A DNA stretch of 64,000 nucleotides from assembly GCA_045648445.1 (NCBI GenBank), contig JAZRNY010000004.1, positions 39,970-103,969 on the forward strand, written 5' to 3'. Under the pieces are notes generated by a model, which did no database searches, was not told the DNA's origin, and worked only from the letters and a program-made list of their open reading frames with translations. Of the stretch, positions 52,967 to 60,682 are shown one piece after another; positions within the stretch are counted from its first letter, which is position 1; each line of letters opens with the position of its first letter. The stretch comes from SIG607 sp045648445 (GTDB lineage: Bacteria > Bacillota > Clostridia > Oscillospirales > Acutalibacteraceae). Made by a program: the position numbers and the translations under genes.

Positions 52967-53343
52967 AAAAAGTAGCATTTATTTGTGTGCATAACTCTTG
53001 CCGTAGTCAAATTGCCGAATCACTTGGAAAGCATCTGCGTGGAGATGAATTTGACTTTTACTCGGCAGGCACGGAAACGAAACCGAAGATCAACCAGGAT
53101 GCAGTACGGTTGATGAAACAGCTCTACGGCATTGATATGGAGCAGACACAGTACAGTAAGACCTTTGATAAAATCCCATCCCCGGATATTGCAATCTCTA
53201 TGGGATGTGATGTTGGATGTCCTTTCATCGGTAGAGCCTTTGATGACAATTGGGGGCTACCTGATCCATCAGGACAGAGCGATGAGGTGTTTATTAAGGT
53301 TATACAGCAGATAGAAACAAATATTAAATACTTATCAAGATAA
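52963..53343 (+). CDS. arsC: Arsenate reductase (thioredoxin-coupled, LMW phosphatase fold)
   Basis: 126 residues. VAFICVHNSCRSQIAESLGKHL has the C-x5-R phosphate loop of the low-molecular-weight phosphatase fold (HNSCRSQ), and the later GCDVGCPFIG carries the two resolving cysteines of the Bacillus-type ArsC. WGLPDPSGQSDEV has the catalytic aspartate. It reduces arsenate to arsenite for export. The four-base overlap couples it to the thioredoxin gene. Confidence 0.93.
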   Translation: MKKVAFICVHNSCRSQIAESLGKHLRGDEFDFYSAGTETKPKINQDAVRLMKQLYGIDMEQTQYSKTFDKIPSPDIAISMGCDVGCPFIGRAFDDNWGLPDPSGQSDEVFIKVIQQIETNIKYLSR

Positions 53344-53371
53344 TAATATTTGATAAAGATTATTCACAACT

Positions 53372-53440
53372 GATCACCCAGAGTTGAACTAACGACTAAA
53401 ATTCGAAAGTGGTGCGTTCGTCTTTTATGGGGGAAAAGAC
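53372..53440 (+). repeat. GAACCAT-type module before array C
   Basis: GATCACCC, a GAAC stretch, TTCGAAA, then GTGGTGCGTTCGTCTTTTATGG and GAC. The same order of short motifs occurs at 54236-54301 (before array D) and, in part, in the tRNA-Cys terminator. It looks like a relic of a tRNA or its terminator. Confidence 0.5.
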
Positions 53441-53476
53441 AAAAAATCCTCGTTCTACGGAACGAGGATTTTTTTA
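53441..53476 (+). terminator. Terminator before array C
   Basis: AAAAAATCCTCGTTC and GAACGAGGATTTTTTT arms, loop TACG type. It can end the ars message or a short RNA from the module before it; array C follows at once. Confidence 0.88.
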
Positions 53477-53668
53477 TCCAAGCCGACAGGCTTGGTATAT
53501 CATCACGCAATAGCGTGTATATCATCAAATGCGACAAGTCGCATTTGTATCTCATCACACCTTTAGGTGTGCATAAAAAACCGTCGGCTTGATGATATAC
53601 AACTTCTTACGAAGTTGATGATATGCAATTCCTTGCGGAATTGATGATATACAATGCTTCGCATTGAT
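53477..53668 (+). repeat. Family 1 hairpin array, copy C
   Basis: First half AAGCC/GGCTT, ACGC/GCGT, AAATGCGAC/GTCGCATTT, ACACC/GGTGT with TATATCATC or TATCTCATC spacers; then GTCGGCTT, complementary to the first arm AAGCCGAC. Second half ACTTC/GAAGT, AATTCC/GGAATT, AATGC/GCATT with GATGATATAC and GATGATATGC spacers. The last unit supplies the TTGATT used as a -35 box by the next gene. Confidence 0.9.
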
Positions 53669-53692
53669 TTTTCACCACTTTTATGTTATAAT
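53664..53692 (+). promoter_or_regulatory. Promoter of the 176-residue gene
   Basis: TTGATT (53664-53669) inside the end of array C, 17-base spacer, TATAAT (53687-53692). Confidence 0.75.
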
Positions 53693-53712
53693 ACAACCAA
53701 GGTGGTGATTGC

Positions 53713-54243
53713 ATGAAAAAAGAAATTTTGACAAGAGAAAACATTATAAGTGATTTAAAATTTATATTGATTAAAGAAATAAAAACGTTGCTCTGCTTAT
53801 TACCTCTTTTGATATTTGTATATCTACTATTTTTATTTGGTCCCCATTCGCCCGCCAAAGGTTTTATGCTGCTTTTCTGTATAATGTTTTGTGCTTTTTT
53901 TACTCTAATTTATATTTATGCTCTTGTCCGTACTGTTGTACCATTATTTACAATTAAAAATTTTACAATTTCGTCCGATTTTGTGACAAATAAATTACAG
54001 AAACGCCGGAGTCATCCCCGTTCTTTTATCATACCTCGTCCGTATACATTGGTGTTTTCCCGAGGAAGTAAATACCGCATTCCTGACATAAATAATTATA
54101 AATGGTCAAATATGTTTGAAATGCCGGATAAAAACATTTTTCACTGTACTAATTTAAATGATGATTTCTATTTAATAAGCGTAGGCAAGCGCAGAAATAT
54201 TGTAGCGTATAACAAAAAAATGTTCGAATATATAATCACCTAG
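53713..54243 (+). CDS. Orphan membrane protein behind hairpin array C
   Basis: 176 residues with AAGGTGGTG before the ATG. Two hydrophobic helices at about 26-46 and 55-78, then a basic cytoplasmic domain (RSHPRSFIIPRPYTLVFSRGSKYRIP) and a beta-rich end. The plan is like YcxB/PH-type two-helix proteins but I do not recognise the family. Array C lies directly before it and array D directly behind it, so it looks like cargo between two array elements. Confidence 0.72.
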   Translation: MKKEILTRENIISDLKFILIKEIKTLLCLLPLLIFVYLLFLFGPHSPAKGFMLLFCIMFCAFFTLIYIYALVRTVVPLFTIKNFTISSDFVTNKLQKRRSHPRSFIIPRPYTLVFSRGSKYRIPDINNYKWSNMFEMPDKNIFHCTNLNDDFYLISVGKRRNIVAYNKKMFEYIIT

Positions 54244-54301
54244 ATTTGAACCATCAATGTTAATATAGAAAAGGGTGGTTCGTCTTTTATGGTATATAAG
54301 A
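54236..54301 (+). repeat. GAACCAT-type module before array D
   Basis: ATCACC, GATTTGAACCATCAATGTT, then AGGGTGGTTCGTCTTTTATGG and GAC, in the same order as at 53372. It begins inside the last codons of the orphan gene. Confidence 0.5.
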
Positions 54302-54337
54302 CAAAAAACTCTCGTTCAAAAGAACGAGGATTTTTTT
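54302..54337 (+). terminator. Terminator before array D
   Basis: CTCGTTC and GAACGAG arms with A and T runs on both sides; nearly the same as the terminator before array C. Confidence 0.88.
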
Positions 54338-54528
54338 ATCCATTGCGAAAGCAATGGCATATCATCAACGATAGCGTTGCTATCGTTGTATCTCATCAGT
54401 CCGTTAGGACTGTATATCATTACGCTTTAGCGTGCATCAAATACCCTTTCGCAATGATGATATACAAAACTTGCGTTTTGATGATATGCAATTCCTGCGG
54501 AATTGATGATATACAATGCTCCGCATTC
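54338..54528 (+). repeat. Family 1 hairpin array, copy D
   Basis: First arm ATTGCGAAAG: it can fold with its neighbour CAAT or pair with CTTTCGCAAT halfway along. Other hairpins are AACGATAGC/GCTATCGTT, AGTCC/GGACT, ACGC/GCGT, then AAAAC/GTTTT, AATTCC/GGAATT and AATGC/GCATT. Spacers are CATATCATC, TATCTCATC, TATATCATT, then GATGATATAC and GATGATATGC. The base sequence differs from copies A-C while the pairing plan is the same. Confidence 0.9.
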
Positions 54529-54556
54529 ATTTCCCACGCCCTTGTATCTAATCACA

Positions 54557-54590
54557 CAAAAAGGTATGTATTTATATACATACCTTTTTT
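54557..54590. terminator. Hairpin terminator after array D
   Basis: AAAAAGGTATGTA and TACATACCTTTTTT arms. It isolates the glycosidase promoter from the array. Confidence 0.8.
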
Positions 54591-54620
54591 GTATTTAAGC
54601 ATTTATTTAAGAAAAAAACG

Positions 54621-54649
54621 TTGACTTACATCTTTGCCCTTGCTAAAAT
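54621..54649 (+). promoter_or_regulatory. Promoter of the glycosidase gene
   Basis: TTGACT (54621-54626), 17-base spacer, TAAAAT (54644-54649). Transcription should begin near 54656, which excludes the TTG at 54634 as a start. Confidence 0.75.
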
Positions 54650-54684
54650 ATAAGCGAAAAAGGATTTCAAAAGGAGGATTTTAT

Positions 54685-55632
54685 ACGATTAAAGACGTTG
54701 TTGAAACTCTTAAAACAGCAAGAGTAGGTCAAAGAAAATCCCTTAAAAAACTGGGAACCATTAAAATCAATGCAGTCGAAGCAACTCCTGTTATATGGAA
54801 GGATAAACTTCTTCGTTTTGAATGGATAAGAAGCAATGAATACGGAAGTGCCGGCGGTGTTAGCCGTAAAGAAGGTTATTATGCTTTTATAGACATGGAA
54901 ACCGAGGAAATCGTTTCTTCTTTTGCTTCCTGTCACTCCTTTGGCTGTTGCTATGAAGAAAACGGAAAAATGTACGCTTTCGGCCCACAGGGCAACGGCG
55001 GTGGCAGAGTTATTGATACCTTTGTTTCAAGTGACCTTGAAAATTGGGAATGTCATGAAAGCCTTACATTCCCTGAAGATATAAAGGTTTACAATACTTC
55101 CGTTTGCAAAGGCGACGGCAGATATATTATGGCTATTGAAATCGGCGGTAAAAATCCTGCAGTTGGTAATCCTTTCACCTGTGTTTTTGCCGAATCAAAG
55201 GACCTTATAAACTGGACAATGCTTGATATGATGGAATATTCTTATTCAAGACACACCTATACCGCCTGTCCCGTTATCAGATACGTTGACGGATATTATT
55301 ATATGATTTGCTTAATGTGTGCGCCTTATAATCGTTATGTTCCTTATATAGTAAGAAGTCGCGATTTAAAAGAATTTGAAGTGGGTGTCAAAAACCCGAT
55401 TATGTGGCCTGACGATGACGACAAAACAGTGATTAATCCCCAACGTTTTTCGGATGAGGAATTAGATTATCTTGAACATGCCGTTGATTGCAACAACAGC
55501 GATATTGACCTTTGCGACTTTAACGGCAAAACGGTAATAATTTACAGCTGGGGCAACCAACTTGGCAAAGAGTTTTTAGCCGTTGCCGAATATGACGGCA
55601 GTATGGCGGAATTTTTAAAATCCTTCTTCTGA
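54685..55632 (+). CDS. Propeller-type glycosidase (GH43-like) with a probable ACG start
   Basis: 315 residues from 54685. AAAAGGAGG (54669-54677) is a near-perfect ribosome site; seven bases later comes ACG and then ATT, both in frame, and no ATG, GTG or TTG. An ATG changed to ACG fits best. The protein repeats five-bladed propeller features: ATPVIWKDKLLRFEWIRS, DTFVSSDLENWECHESL, FAESKDLINWTMLDMM, CPVIRYVDGYYYMICL and IVRSRDLKEFEVG. This resembles GH43/GH32/GH130-type folds; substrate unknown. The radical SAM gene follows five bases later. Confidence 0.8.
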   Translation, partial: TIKDVVETLKTARVGQRKSLKKLGTIKINAVEATPVIWKDKLLRFEWIRSNEYGSAGGVSRKEGYYAFIDMETEEIVSSFASCHSFGCCYEENGKMYAFGPQGNGGGRVIDTFVSSDLENWECHESLTFPEDIKVYNTSVCKGDGRYIMAIEIGGKNPAVGNPFTCVFAESKDLINWTMLDMMEYSYSRHTYTACPVIRYVDGYYYMICLMCAPYNRYVPYIVRSRDLKEFEVGVKNPIMWPDDDDKTVINPQRFSDEELDYLEHAVDCNNSDIDLCDFNGKTVIIYSWGNQLGKEFLAVAEYDGSMAEFLKSFF

Positions 55633-55636
55633 TAAT

Positions 55637-56512
55637 ATGTATAAAACTCTTAACCAACATTATCGTGAAACTTTTGGCGAAAAAGTTTATAAACTTTCTC
55701 TTGACGGCGGTTTCACCTGCCCTAATAGAGATGGCACATTAGGAAATAACGGTTGCATTTTTTGTACAGGCAGCGATGAGTTCAGCGAAAAAAACTGCAA
55801 TGATATTTTATTGCAGTTAGAACGCGCCAAAGAAAAAGTAAAGGCTAAAAACAAAAGCGGAAAATATATTGCTTACTTTCAGTCCTTTACAAATACTTAC
55901 GCACATACAGAAAAACTGCGAGAACTATTTTTTTCAGCAATTCAACCCGACTATATTGTAGGTCTTGCCATAGGTACGCGCCCCGACTGCCTAGAACCCG
56001 AAAAAATAGAACTTTTAAAAGAAATAAACCAAATAAAACCGGTATCGGTAGAATTAGGTCTTCAAAGTATTCACAATAAAACTGCCGAATATATACGTCG
56101 AGGATATAAAAGCGAAGTTTATTTTGATGCGGTAAAAAGACTTAAAGAGGCAGGAATAGAGGTTGTAACCCATATAATTATAGGTTTGCCGAACGAAACA
56201 CAACAAGATATTTTAGAAACTGTACGTCAGACTGTAAAGGCAGGCAGTGACGGTTTTAAATTTCATCTTTTACACGTATTAAAAGGCACCGACCTTGAAA
56301 AAGAATATAATGACGGCAAAGTTAAGGTATTAACCCTTGAAGAATACGCCAAAATATTAAAAGAGTGCCTTAAACTCCTCCCCTTATCAGCAACTGTTCA
56401 TAGAATTACAGGTGACGGCGCTAAAAATAAATTAATAGCGCCTCTTTGGAGTGCTGATAAGAAAAAGGTATTAAACTACTTAAACCAATATATAAAAAAT
56501 TCCGACTATTAA
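55637..56512 (+). CDS. TIGR01212 family radical SAM protein (YtqA-like)
   Basis: 291 residues. The family opens with YKTLNQHYRETFGEKVYKLSLDGGFTCPNRDGTLGNNGCIFC; its C-x-n-C-x2-C iron-sulfur cysteines are in this region. GLAIGTRPDCL, ELGLQSIHNKTAEYIRRG and HIIIGLPNET are radical SAM features. Members are widespread in Firmicutes; one is linked to tRNA/histone-acetyl-type Elp3-like chemistry but function is unproven. It lies five bases after the glycosidase and is probably expressed with it. Confidence 0.92.
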   Translation: MYKTLNQHYRETFGEKVYKLSLDGGFTCPNRDGTLGNNGCIFCTGSDEFSEKNCNDILLQLERAKEKVKAKNKSGKYIAYFQSFTNTYAHTEKLRELFFSAIQPDYIVGLAIGTRPDCLEPEKIELLKEINQIKPVSVELGLQSIHNKTAEYIRRGYKSEVYFDAVKRLKEAGIEVVTHIIIGLPNETQQDILETVRQTVKAGSDGFKFHLLHVLKGTDLEKEYNDGKVKVLTLEEYAKILKECLKLLPLSATVHRITGDGAKNKLIAPLWSADKKKVLNYLNQYIKNSDY

Positions 56513-56531
56513 AACATTTTTTAGACAGTAA

Positions 56532-56608
56532 AAAAGGAAGCACGAACGGAGCGTTCACTTAGGGATGAAATGCCTAAGTGAACGCTCCGAATTCTCGTAC
56601 TTCCTTTT
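56532..56608. terminator. Very long hairpin terminator
   Basis: Outer arms AAAGGAAG and CTTCCTTT, inner perfect 16-bp stem (GGAGCGTTCACTTAGG and complement, 56548-56563 with 56573-56588) around GATGAAATG. T bases follow. It ends the radical SAM message. Confidence 0.88.
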
Positions 56609-56721
56609 AATTTTGTCTTATACCTTGACTAGCAGAACGTTTAGGTGCCCAAATGCACTTGTTATGAGAACCTAAAACCATTTTATAAGTAACTCTTGTT
56701 CTATTAACTTAAATTTAACAA

Positions 56722-57507
56722 TCAATTCTTTATATATTCAAATAAACGATACAGTTTTTTTGAGAAGCCACCTGCATATAGTTTAGCAAAAACGAACCTC
56801 TCGAATCCGTTTAACTCGTCTATGTATTTTTGAGGTATCATTGTGTGTTCTTTTACAAAAGCAAGTTCCTTGCTTTGATAGGCTTGTGGGTTGTCTATAC
56901 CATAAACCTCGGTTACACCCACATCATTTATAGGGTTTCTTCGTTTTGACATTTTAGCGGCAAAAGAAGAATAAGCATCCACCAAAAGCACAAGGCTTTC
57001 AAAATGAGTGCAAAGATTATCTGCTAAATTTCGCATTTCATTGACAGTCAAGTACATACTCACGCCTTCCATAACAACAATGGCGTTTTCCTTTTCCTTG
57101 ATAGTTGTCAGCCAATCGCAATCTCTTGCGTCACCTGCAATCATTTTGTAGTTATCGGATTCGGCATAGTATTGTTTTCTTTCTTCAATAACTTCCGAAA
57201 AATCTACATCGTACCACTTATGGTTTTCCATTCCGACTCTTATACAACGGCTGTCCATTCCGCAACCGATATGAATGACCACCGCATTCGGCGCACCCGC
57301 CATTTGTTGTGCTAACCAGTCATCGAACACGGCAGAACGAGTGCCCATATAATATGCAAGCCATTTCGACTTGGATTTTCCTTTGAGTGCAAATCCTTCT
57401 GCTTCCCAAATTTGCTCCGCTTTTTTGTCAGAAAGAATTATCCCCTTCTTGCTCACATACGACTTTCCGTACAAGGGGATATATAGTGTTTTATTCACGT
57501 AGTTCAT
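56722..57507 (-). CDS. Leucine carboxyl methyltransferase-like (SAM) protein
   Basis: 261 residues from the ATG at 57507. ARTRSAVFDD-type start (GTRSAVFDDWLAQQM), AVVIHIGCGMDSRCIRVG as SAM motif I, WYDVDFSEVIEERKQYY and VVMEGVSMYLT match the PF04072 methyltransferase group. In Clostridia these are of unknown small-molecule target, often annotated O-methyltransferase. A single gene with no clear partners. Confidence 0.87.
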   Translation of the reverse strand: MNYVNKTLYIPLYGKSYVSKKGIILSDKKAEQIWEAEGFALKGKSKSKWLAYYMGTRSAVFDDWLAQQMAGAPNAVVIHIGCGMDSRCIRVGMENHKWYDVDFSEVIEERKQYYAESDNYKMIAGDARDCDWLTTIKEKENAIVVMEGVSMYLTVNEMRNLADNLCTHFESLVLLVDAYSSFAAKMSKRRNPINDVGVTEVYGIDNPQAYQSKELAFVKEHTMIPQKYIDELNGFERFVFAKLYAGGFSKKLYRLFEYIKN

Positions 57508-57572
57508 ACACACACCCACAGTTAAAAAACTACGGGTGTTTTCGTATTTGGATTTACTTTAGTGTGCAACGA

Positions 57573-59006
57573 CTAAGCATCGGAACTTTTTTTCTTTAAT
57601 ATTAATATTATGGTTCGCGCTATTGTTGCTAAAGCCGTAATGCTTAAAAGAATTATAGTAATTACTTTATATAATTTAGGTTCTTTTTGGGGTTGAGTAT
57701 TTTGAGGCTCGGATATAACTTCGTTTTCTTGAGGAGAGGAAGTTATATTTTCATTTGAAGTTACATCATCGGATTGTTGCTGACTTTGGTCTGTTTCTTT
57801 TTCCTCTGAGTTATAACTAACCTTTACGTTAGCAACACCTTCAAAAATATCCTTACCTTCCTTAACCCCTTTTGGAAAAGTTATTTTTTTAATGGAAGTG
57901 CAATTTTTAAACGCTGAGTCGCCTATAGACTTTACACTATCCGGAATATTTATTGTTGTAAGAGAAGAACAACCTGCAAAGGCATATTCCCCTATTTCGG
58001 TAACCGTTCGGGGAAGAACTATTTTTTTTATTTTAGAACAATCATAAAAGGTGTTACCGGGTATAGCAATAATATCCTTTAAAATAACCGTTTCGATATT
58101 GGACGGCATTTTGTCGCCGAATATTGAAACAAAACCGGTTGAAAACTCTCCATTACGTTCTGTTCCTATAAAATTCACGGTTATACTTTTTAAAGATTTA
58201 TTAGAACCAAAAGCACCCCAATGTACCTTTTCAACCGTTTTAGGCATAACGAATGATGAAGAAGTTTTTCCCGTGGGATACCAATAAAGTTCGGTTACCG
58301 CTTCATTATAAAGTACGCCGTCAACCGATGAAAAATATTTACTGTTACTGTCAACATTTATACTTTCCAACGAGTTACATCCCGAAAATACATCAAGACC
58401 TATATAAGTTACCGACGACGGAATAACAATTTCTTTTAAAGAAGCGCATCCGAAAAACGCACTTTCACCTATAGTTTCAAGAGATTCGGAAACGGTAATA
58501 CTACTGAGTTTTTTACAATTTCTGAATGCACTGAATTCAATATCATTTACTCCGCTGATGTTGATTTTTTCAAGCGCACTGCAATTAAAAAAAGCATTAC
58601 CACCTATTAAAGTAACTGTGCCTGAAAGTTTGATTTCCTTTAGTGAAAAGCACTGAGAAAAAGTATCTTTTTTAATCTCCTTAACACCTAAAGGTATATT
58701 GATTTTTTCAAGTTTTTCACAATTAATAAACGCGCCTTCACCAATAAAGGTCACACTATCAGGCAGTTTTACGCTTTTAACTAAACTTTCTCTGAAAGCG
58801 TAATCAAGAATAGATACAACCGGATAACCGCCCAAAGTATCGGGAATTGTAACGTCACCTTTTATTGTTTCGTCAACTCCCGCAATAAGCGCCTGATTAC
58901 CTATTACAGAGTATTCGTAGCCTTTTTCGTTTTCAGCATTAGCGCTAAAGGTAAAAAACGATAATAATAAAACAATGCAAAGTGAAAAAACTACCGTTTT
59001 TTTCAT
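57573..59006 (-). CDS. Surface leucine-rich repeat protein (BspA type)
   Basis: 477 residues. A signal peptide covers residues 1-24, then about twelve LRR_5 repeats of the form AFxNCxSLxxIxIPxSVxxIG (residues 45-400), a low-complexity E/S/Q linker and a C-terminal membrane helix (about 450-470) with a KKKSS tail. It should be anchored outside with repeats exposed; BspA-type proteins often bind host or matrix. It starts inside the acyltransferase stop (four-base overlap). Confidence 0.9.
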   Translation of the reverse strand: MKKTVVFSLCIVLLLSFFTFSANAENEKGYEYSVIGNQALIAGVDETIKGDVTIPDTLGGYPVVSILDYAFRESLVKSVKLPDSVTFIGEGAFINCEKLEKINIPLGVKEIKKDTFSQCFSLKEIKLSGTVTLIGGNAFFNCSALEKINISGVNDIEFSAFRNCKKLSSITVSESLETIGESAFFGCASLKEIVIPSSVTYIGLDVFSGCNSLESINVDSNSKYFSSVDGVLYNEAVTELYWYPTGKTSSSFVMPKTVEKVHWGAFGSNKSLKSITVNFIGTERNGEFSTGFVSIFGDKMPSNIETVILKDIIAIPGNTFYDCSKIKKIVLPRTVTEIGEYAFAGCSSLTTINIPDSVKSIGDSAFKNCTSIKKITFPKGVKEGKDIFEGVANVKVSYNSEEKETDQSQQQSDDVTSNENITSSPQENEVISEPQNTQPQKEPKLYKVITIILLSITALATIARTIILILKKKSSDA

Positions 59007-60268
59007 ACTAATTTAGTTCTCCTTAATTTATAAAATTCCTCTGCAATAAGACGCGCCTTTGCAACCGAAGAATTATCCCTAATAAAACAATAGTACAGCG
59101 CTTCTTTATCACCGATACCAATAACGTCACCTATTTGGTACCAAAAATAATCGACATTTAAACTATATGAAGCGGTATGCGACTGTTTGTAAATCACTTT
59201 ACCATCATCATCATACAAAATAAGCCCTTCGCCGTTTTGAACAAGTTTACCGCTCGATACCATATACAAGGCTTTATAATCTCTGATTATGCCTATATCA
59301 ACCTTCATTTCGCAGATATATTCCCCGTTTGTTATTTCTTCATTTGCTTTGTTCCTTTGCCAGTCGTACCAATCGGGAATATGCTCAAATTCGGTTTCGC
59401 CGTTTATTGCCTTTAGTCTGCCAAAAGTATTTAAAAAATAGGATTTTCCGCAATTTTCACAAGTAATGTATTCACCTTTTCCCAACATTTTTCCTTCTTT
59501 AGAACAGTTGGGGCATTTATATAAAATCCTATGCAAACCGTCGGCGCGGAACTTTTCGGTAACCTCTATTTTATTTTCATACTGCTTTTTAAAATTATCA
59601 AAAGAATACTCTTTATCAAGTATAGCGTCTATTTCCTCAACGGTTTTGCTTCTTACCTGTTCTAGAGTCAACAAGCATTTTAAATGCGCCGAAACCTTTA
59701 CCTTTCTGAGTTGCAATCCGTTATACAAAGGGTCACGTAAAAAAGCACCGTCGGTTATAACGCTAAGAACCGGAACGTCAAGTTTTTTGAACAGTTTTCC
59801 CAAACCGCGAGGAAGCGCTGTTGCTCTGCCATCAAGAGAATATCCTGCCTCAGGATACATAAGCACACTCGTTTTGTTTTTCTTAATTGCAGTTATAATA
59901 TCCTTTACAAGCGACACGTCGGTCACAAATTTTTGTGTAGGAATACAACCGATATTCCTCATCAACCAATCTTTACCAACAAAAGCATCTGTTGTTGCCA
60001 CAATATTAAAAGGGCGCGGATAAAAAATTTTATAAGCGATTTTTAAATCAATAAAACTTGAATGGTTCATTAAAATAAAATACGGTTGACTGCCAAGTTT
60101 AATGTCTTTATCTTTTGTTAGAGTAAAACCTGTAGAAATCATATCGGGAATAGATAAAATTCTTATTAAAGTGCGAAAAAATATATTCGGTTTTTTAGGG
60201 TTTGCTTTATTCGGTTTTTCAGTTTGCATTGCCTTTTCAAGCGACACAAACTTAGTTTTAATATTCAT
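59003..60268 (-). CDS. PlsC-type acyltransferase with zinc ribbon
   Basis: 421 residues from the ATG at 60268 (GGGGTG upstream). The N-terminal half is a 1-acylglycerol-phosphate acyltransferase fold: NHSSFID has the HX4D catalytic pair and MYPEAGYSLDGRATALPRG the glycerol-phosphate loop. A zinc ribbon follows (CPNCSKEGK and CENCGKSY, about residues 265-290) and then a beta-rich domain. The ribbon is unusual for PlsC; it may fold with nucleic acid or another subunit. Coupled to the LRR gene below it. Confidence 0.87.
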   Translation of the reverse strand: MNIKTKFVSLEKAMQTEKPNKANPKKPNIFFRTLIRILSIPDMISTGFTLTKDKDIKLGSQPYFILMNHSSFIDLKIAYKIFYPRPFNIVATTDAFVGKDWLMRNIGCIPTQKFVTDVSLVKDIITAIKKNKTSVLMYPEAGYSLDGRATALPRGLGKLFKKLDVPVLSVITDGAFLRDPLYNGLQLRKVKVSAHLKCLLTLEQVRSKTVEEIDAILDKEYSFDNFKKQYENKIEVTEKFRADGLHRILYKCPNCSKEGKMLGKGEYITCENCGKSYFLNTFGRLKAINGETEFEHIPDWYDWQRNKANEEITNGEYICEMKVDIGIIRDYKALYMVSSGKLVQNGEGLILYDDDGKVIYKQSHTASYSLNVDYFWYQIGDVIGIGDKEALYYCFIRDNSSVAKARLIAEEFYKLRRTKLV

Positions 60269-60381
60269 AAAAATCACCCCTGCTACTTTAATTCAATTTT
60301 ATCATAATATTATTCTATTATCAACAAAAATATCTTGCGATTAAGGAAAGTTATGTTATTATATAAAAGTGAGGTGATGGT

Positions 60382-60546
60382 ATGAATTACTCTAAAAATT
60401 TAGCAATCAAGTACGAGTGCGACGTTTTCGTTGCAGGAGGCGGTGCCGCCGCCCTTGCCACAGATACCCTTGACACAAGAAAAATAGACGTTAAAGAACT
60501 GCAAAAAAGGCTTAAAGCATTAGGCGCATACCTTCCAAATTCATAA
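60382..60546 (+). pseudogene. FAD-dependent oxidoreductase with its middle deleted
   Basis: 54 residues with GAGGTGATG before the ATG. It starts like an FAD-dependent oxidoreductase (YECDVFVAGGGAAALA, the GxGxxA dinucleotide loop), then jumps in frame to the C-terminal ending of the same family (DTRKIDVKELQKRLKALGAYLPN). About 400 residues are missing between. The frame stays open, so a short peptide could be made, but the enzyme is lost. Confidence 0.75.
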
Positions 60547-60604
60547 TATTACACAAAATTTATTACTTTTATTTCAATTTAACAGTACAAAACGAAAATT
60601 ATTT

Positions 60605-60642
60605 AAAGGGCGGTTGACAAAAAACCGCCCTTTGTTTATAAT
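60605..60642 (+). promoter_or_regulatory. guaB promoter overlapped by a hairpin
   Basis: TTGACA (60614-60619), 17-base spacer, TATAAT (60637-60642). The hairpin AAAGGGCGGTT/AACCGCCCTTT (60605-60633) includes the -35 box. It may be an operator or the terminator of the upstream remnant, or both. Confidence 0.75.
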
Positions 60643-60682
60643 ATTATAAATATATTTTTAAAAATCAGAGAGGAAGGAAATT

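Noticed and set aside
54634..54636. TTG at 54634 as the glycosidase start
   Set aside because: It lies within the promoter, upstream of the expected transcription start, and has no ribosome site; the codons from there are not conserved-looking.
49959..54684. A complete integrative element or prophage at tRNA-Cys
   Set aside because: Only an IS3 transposase is present; no integrase, relaxase, replication or phage structural genes, and no exact repeat of the tRNA 3' end was found.
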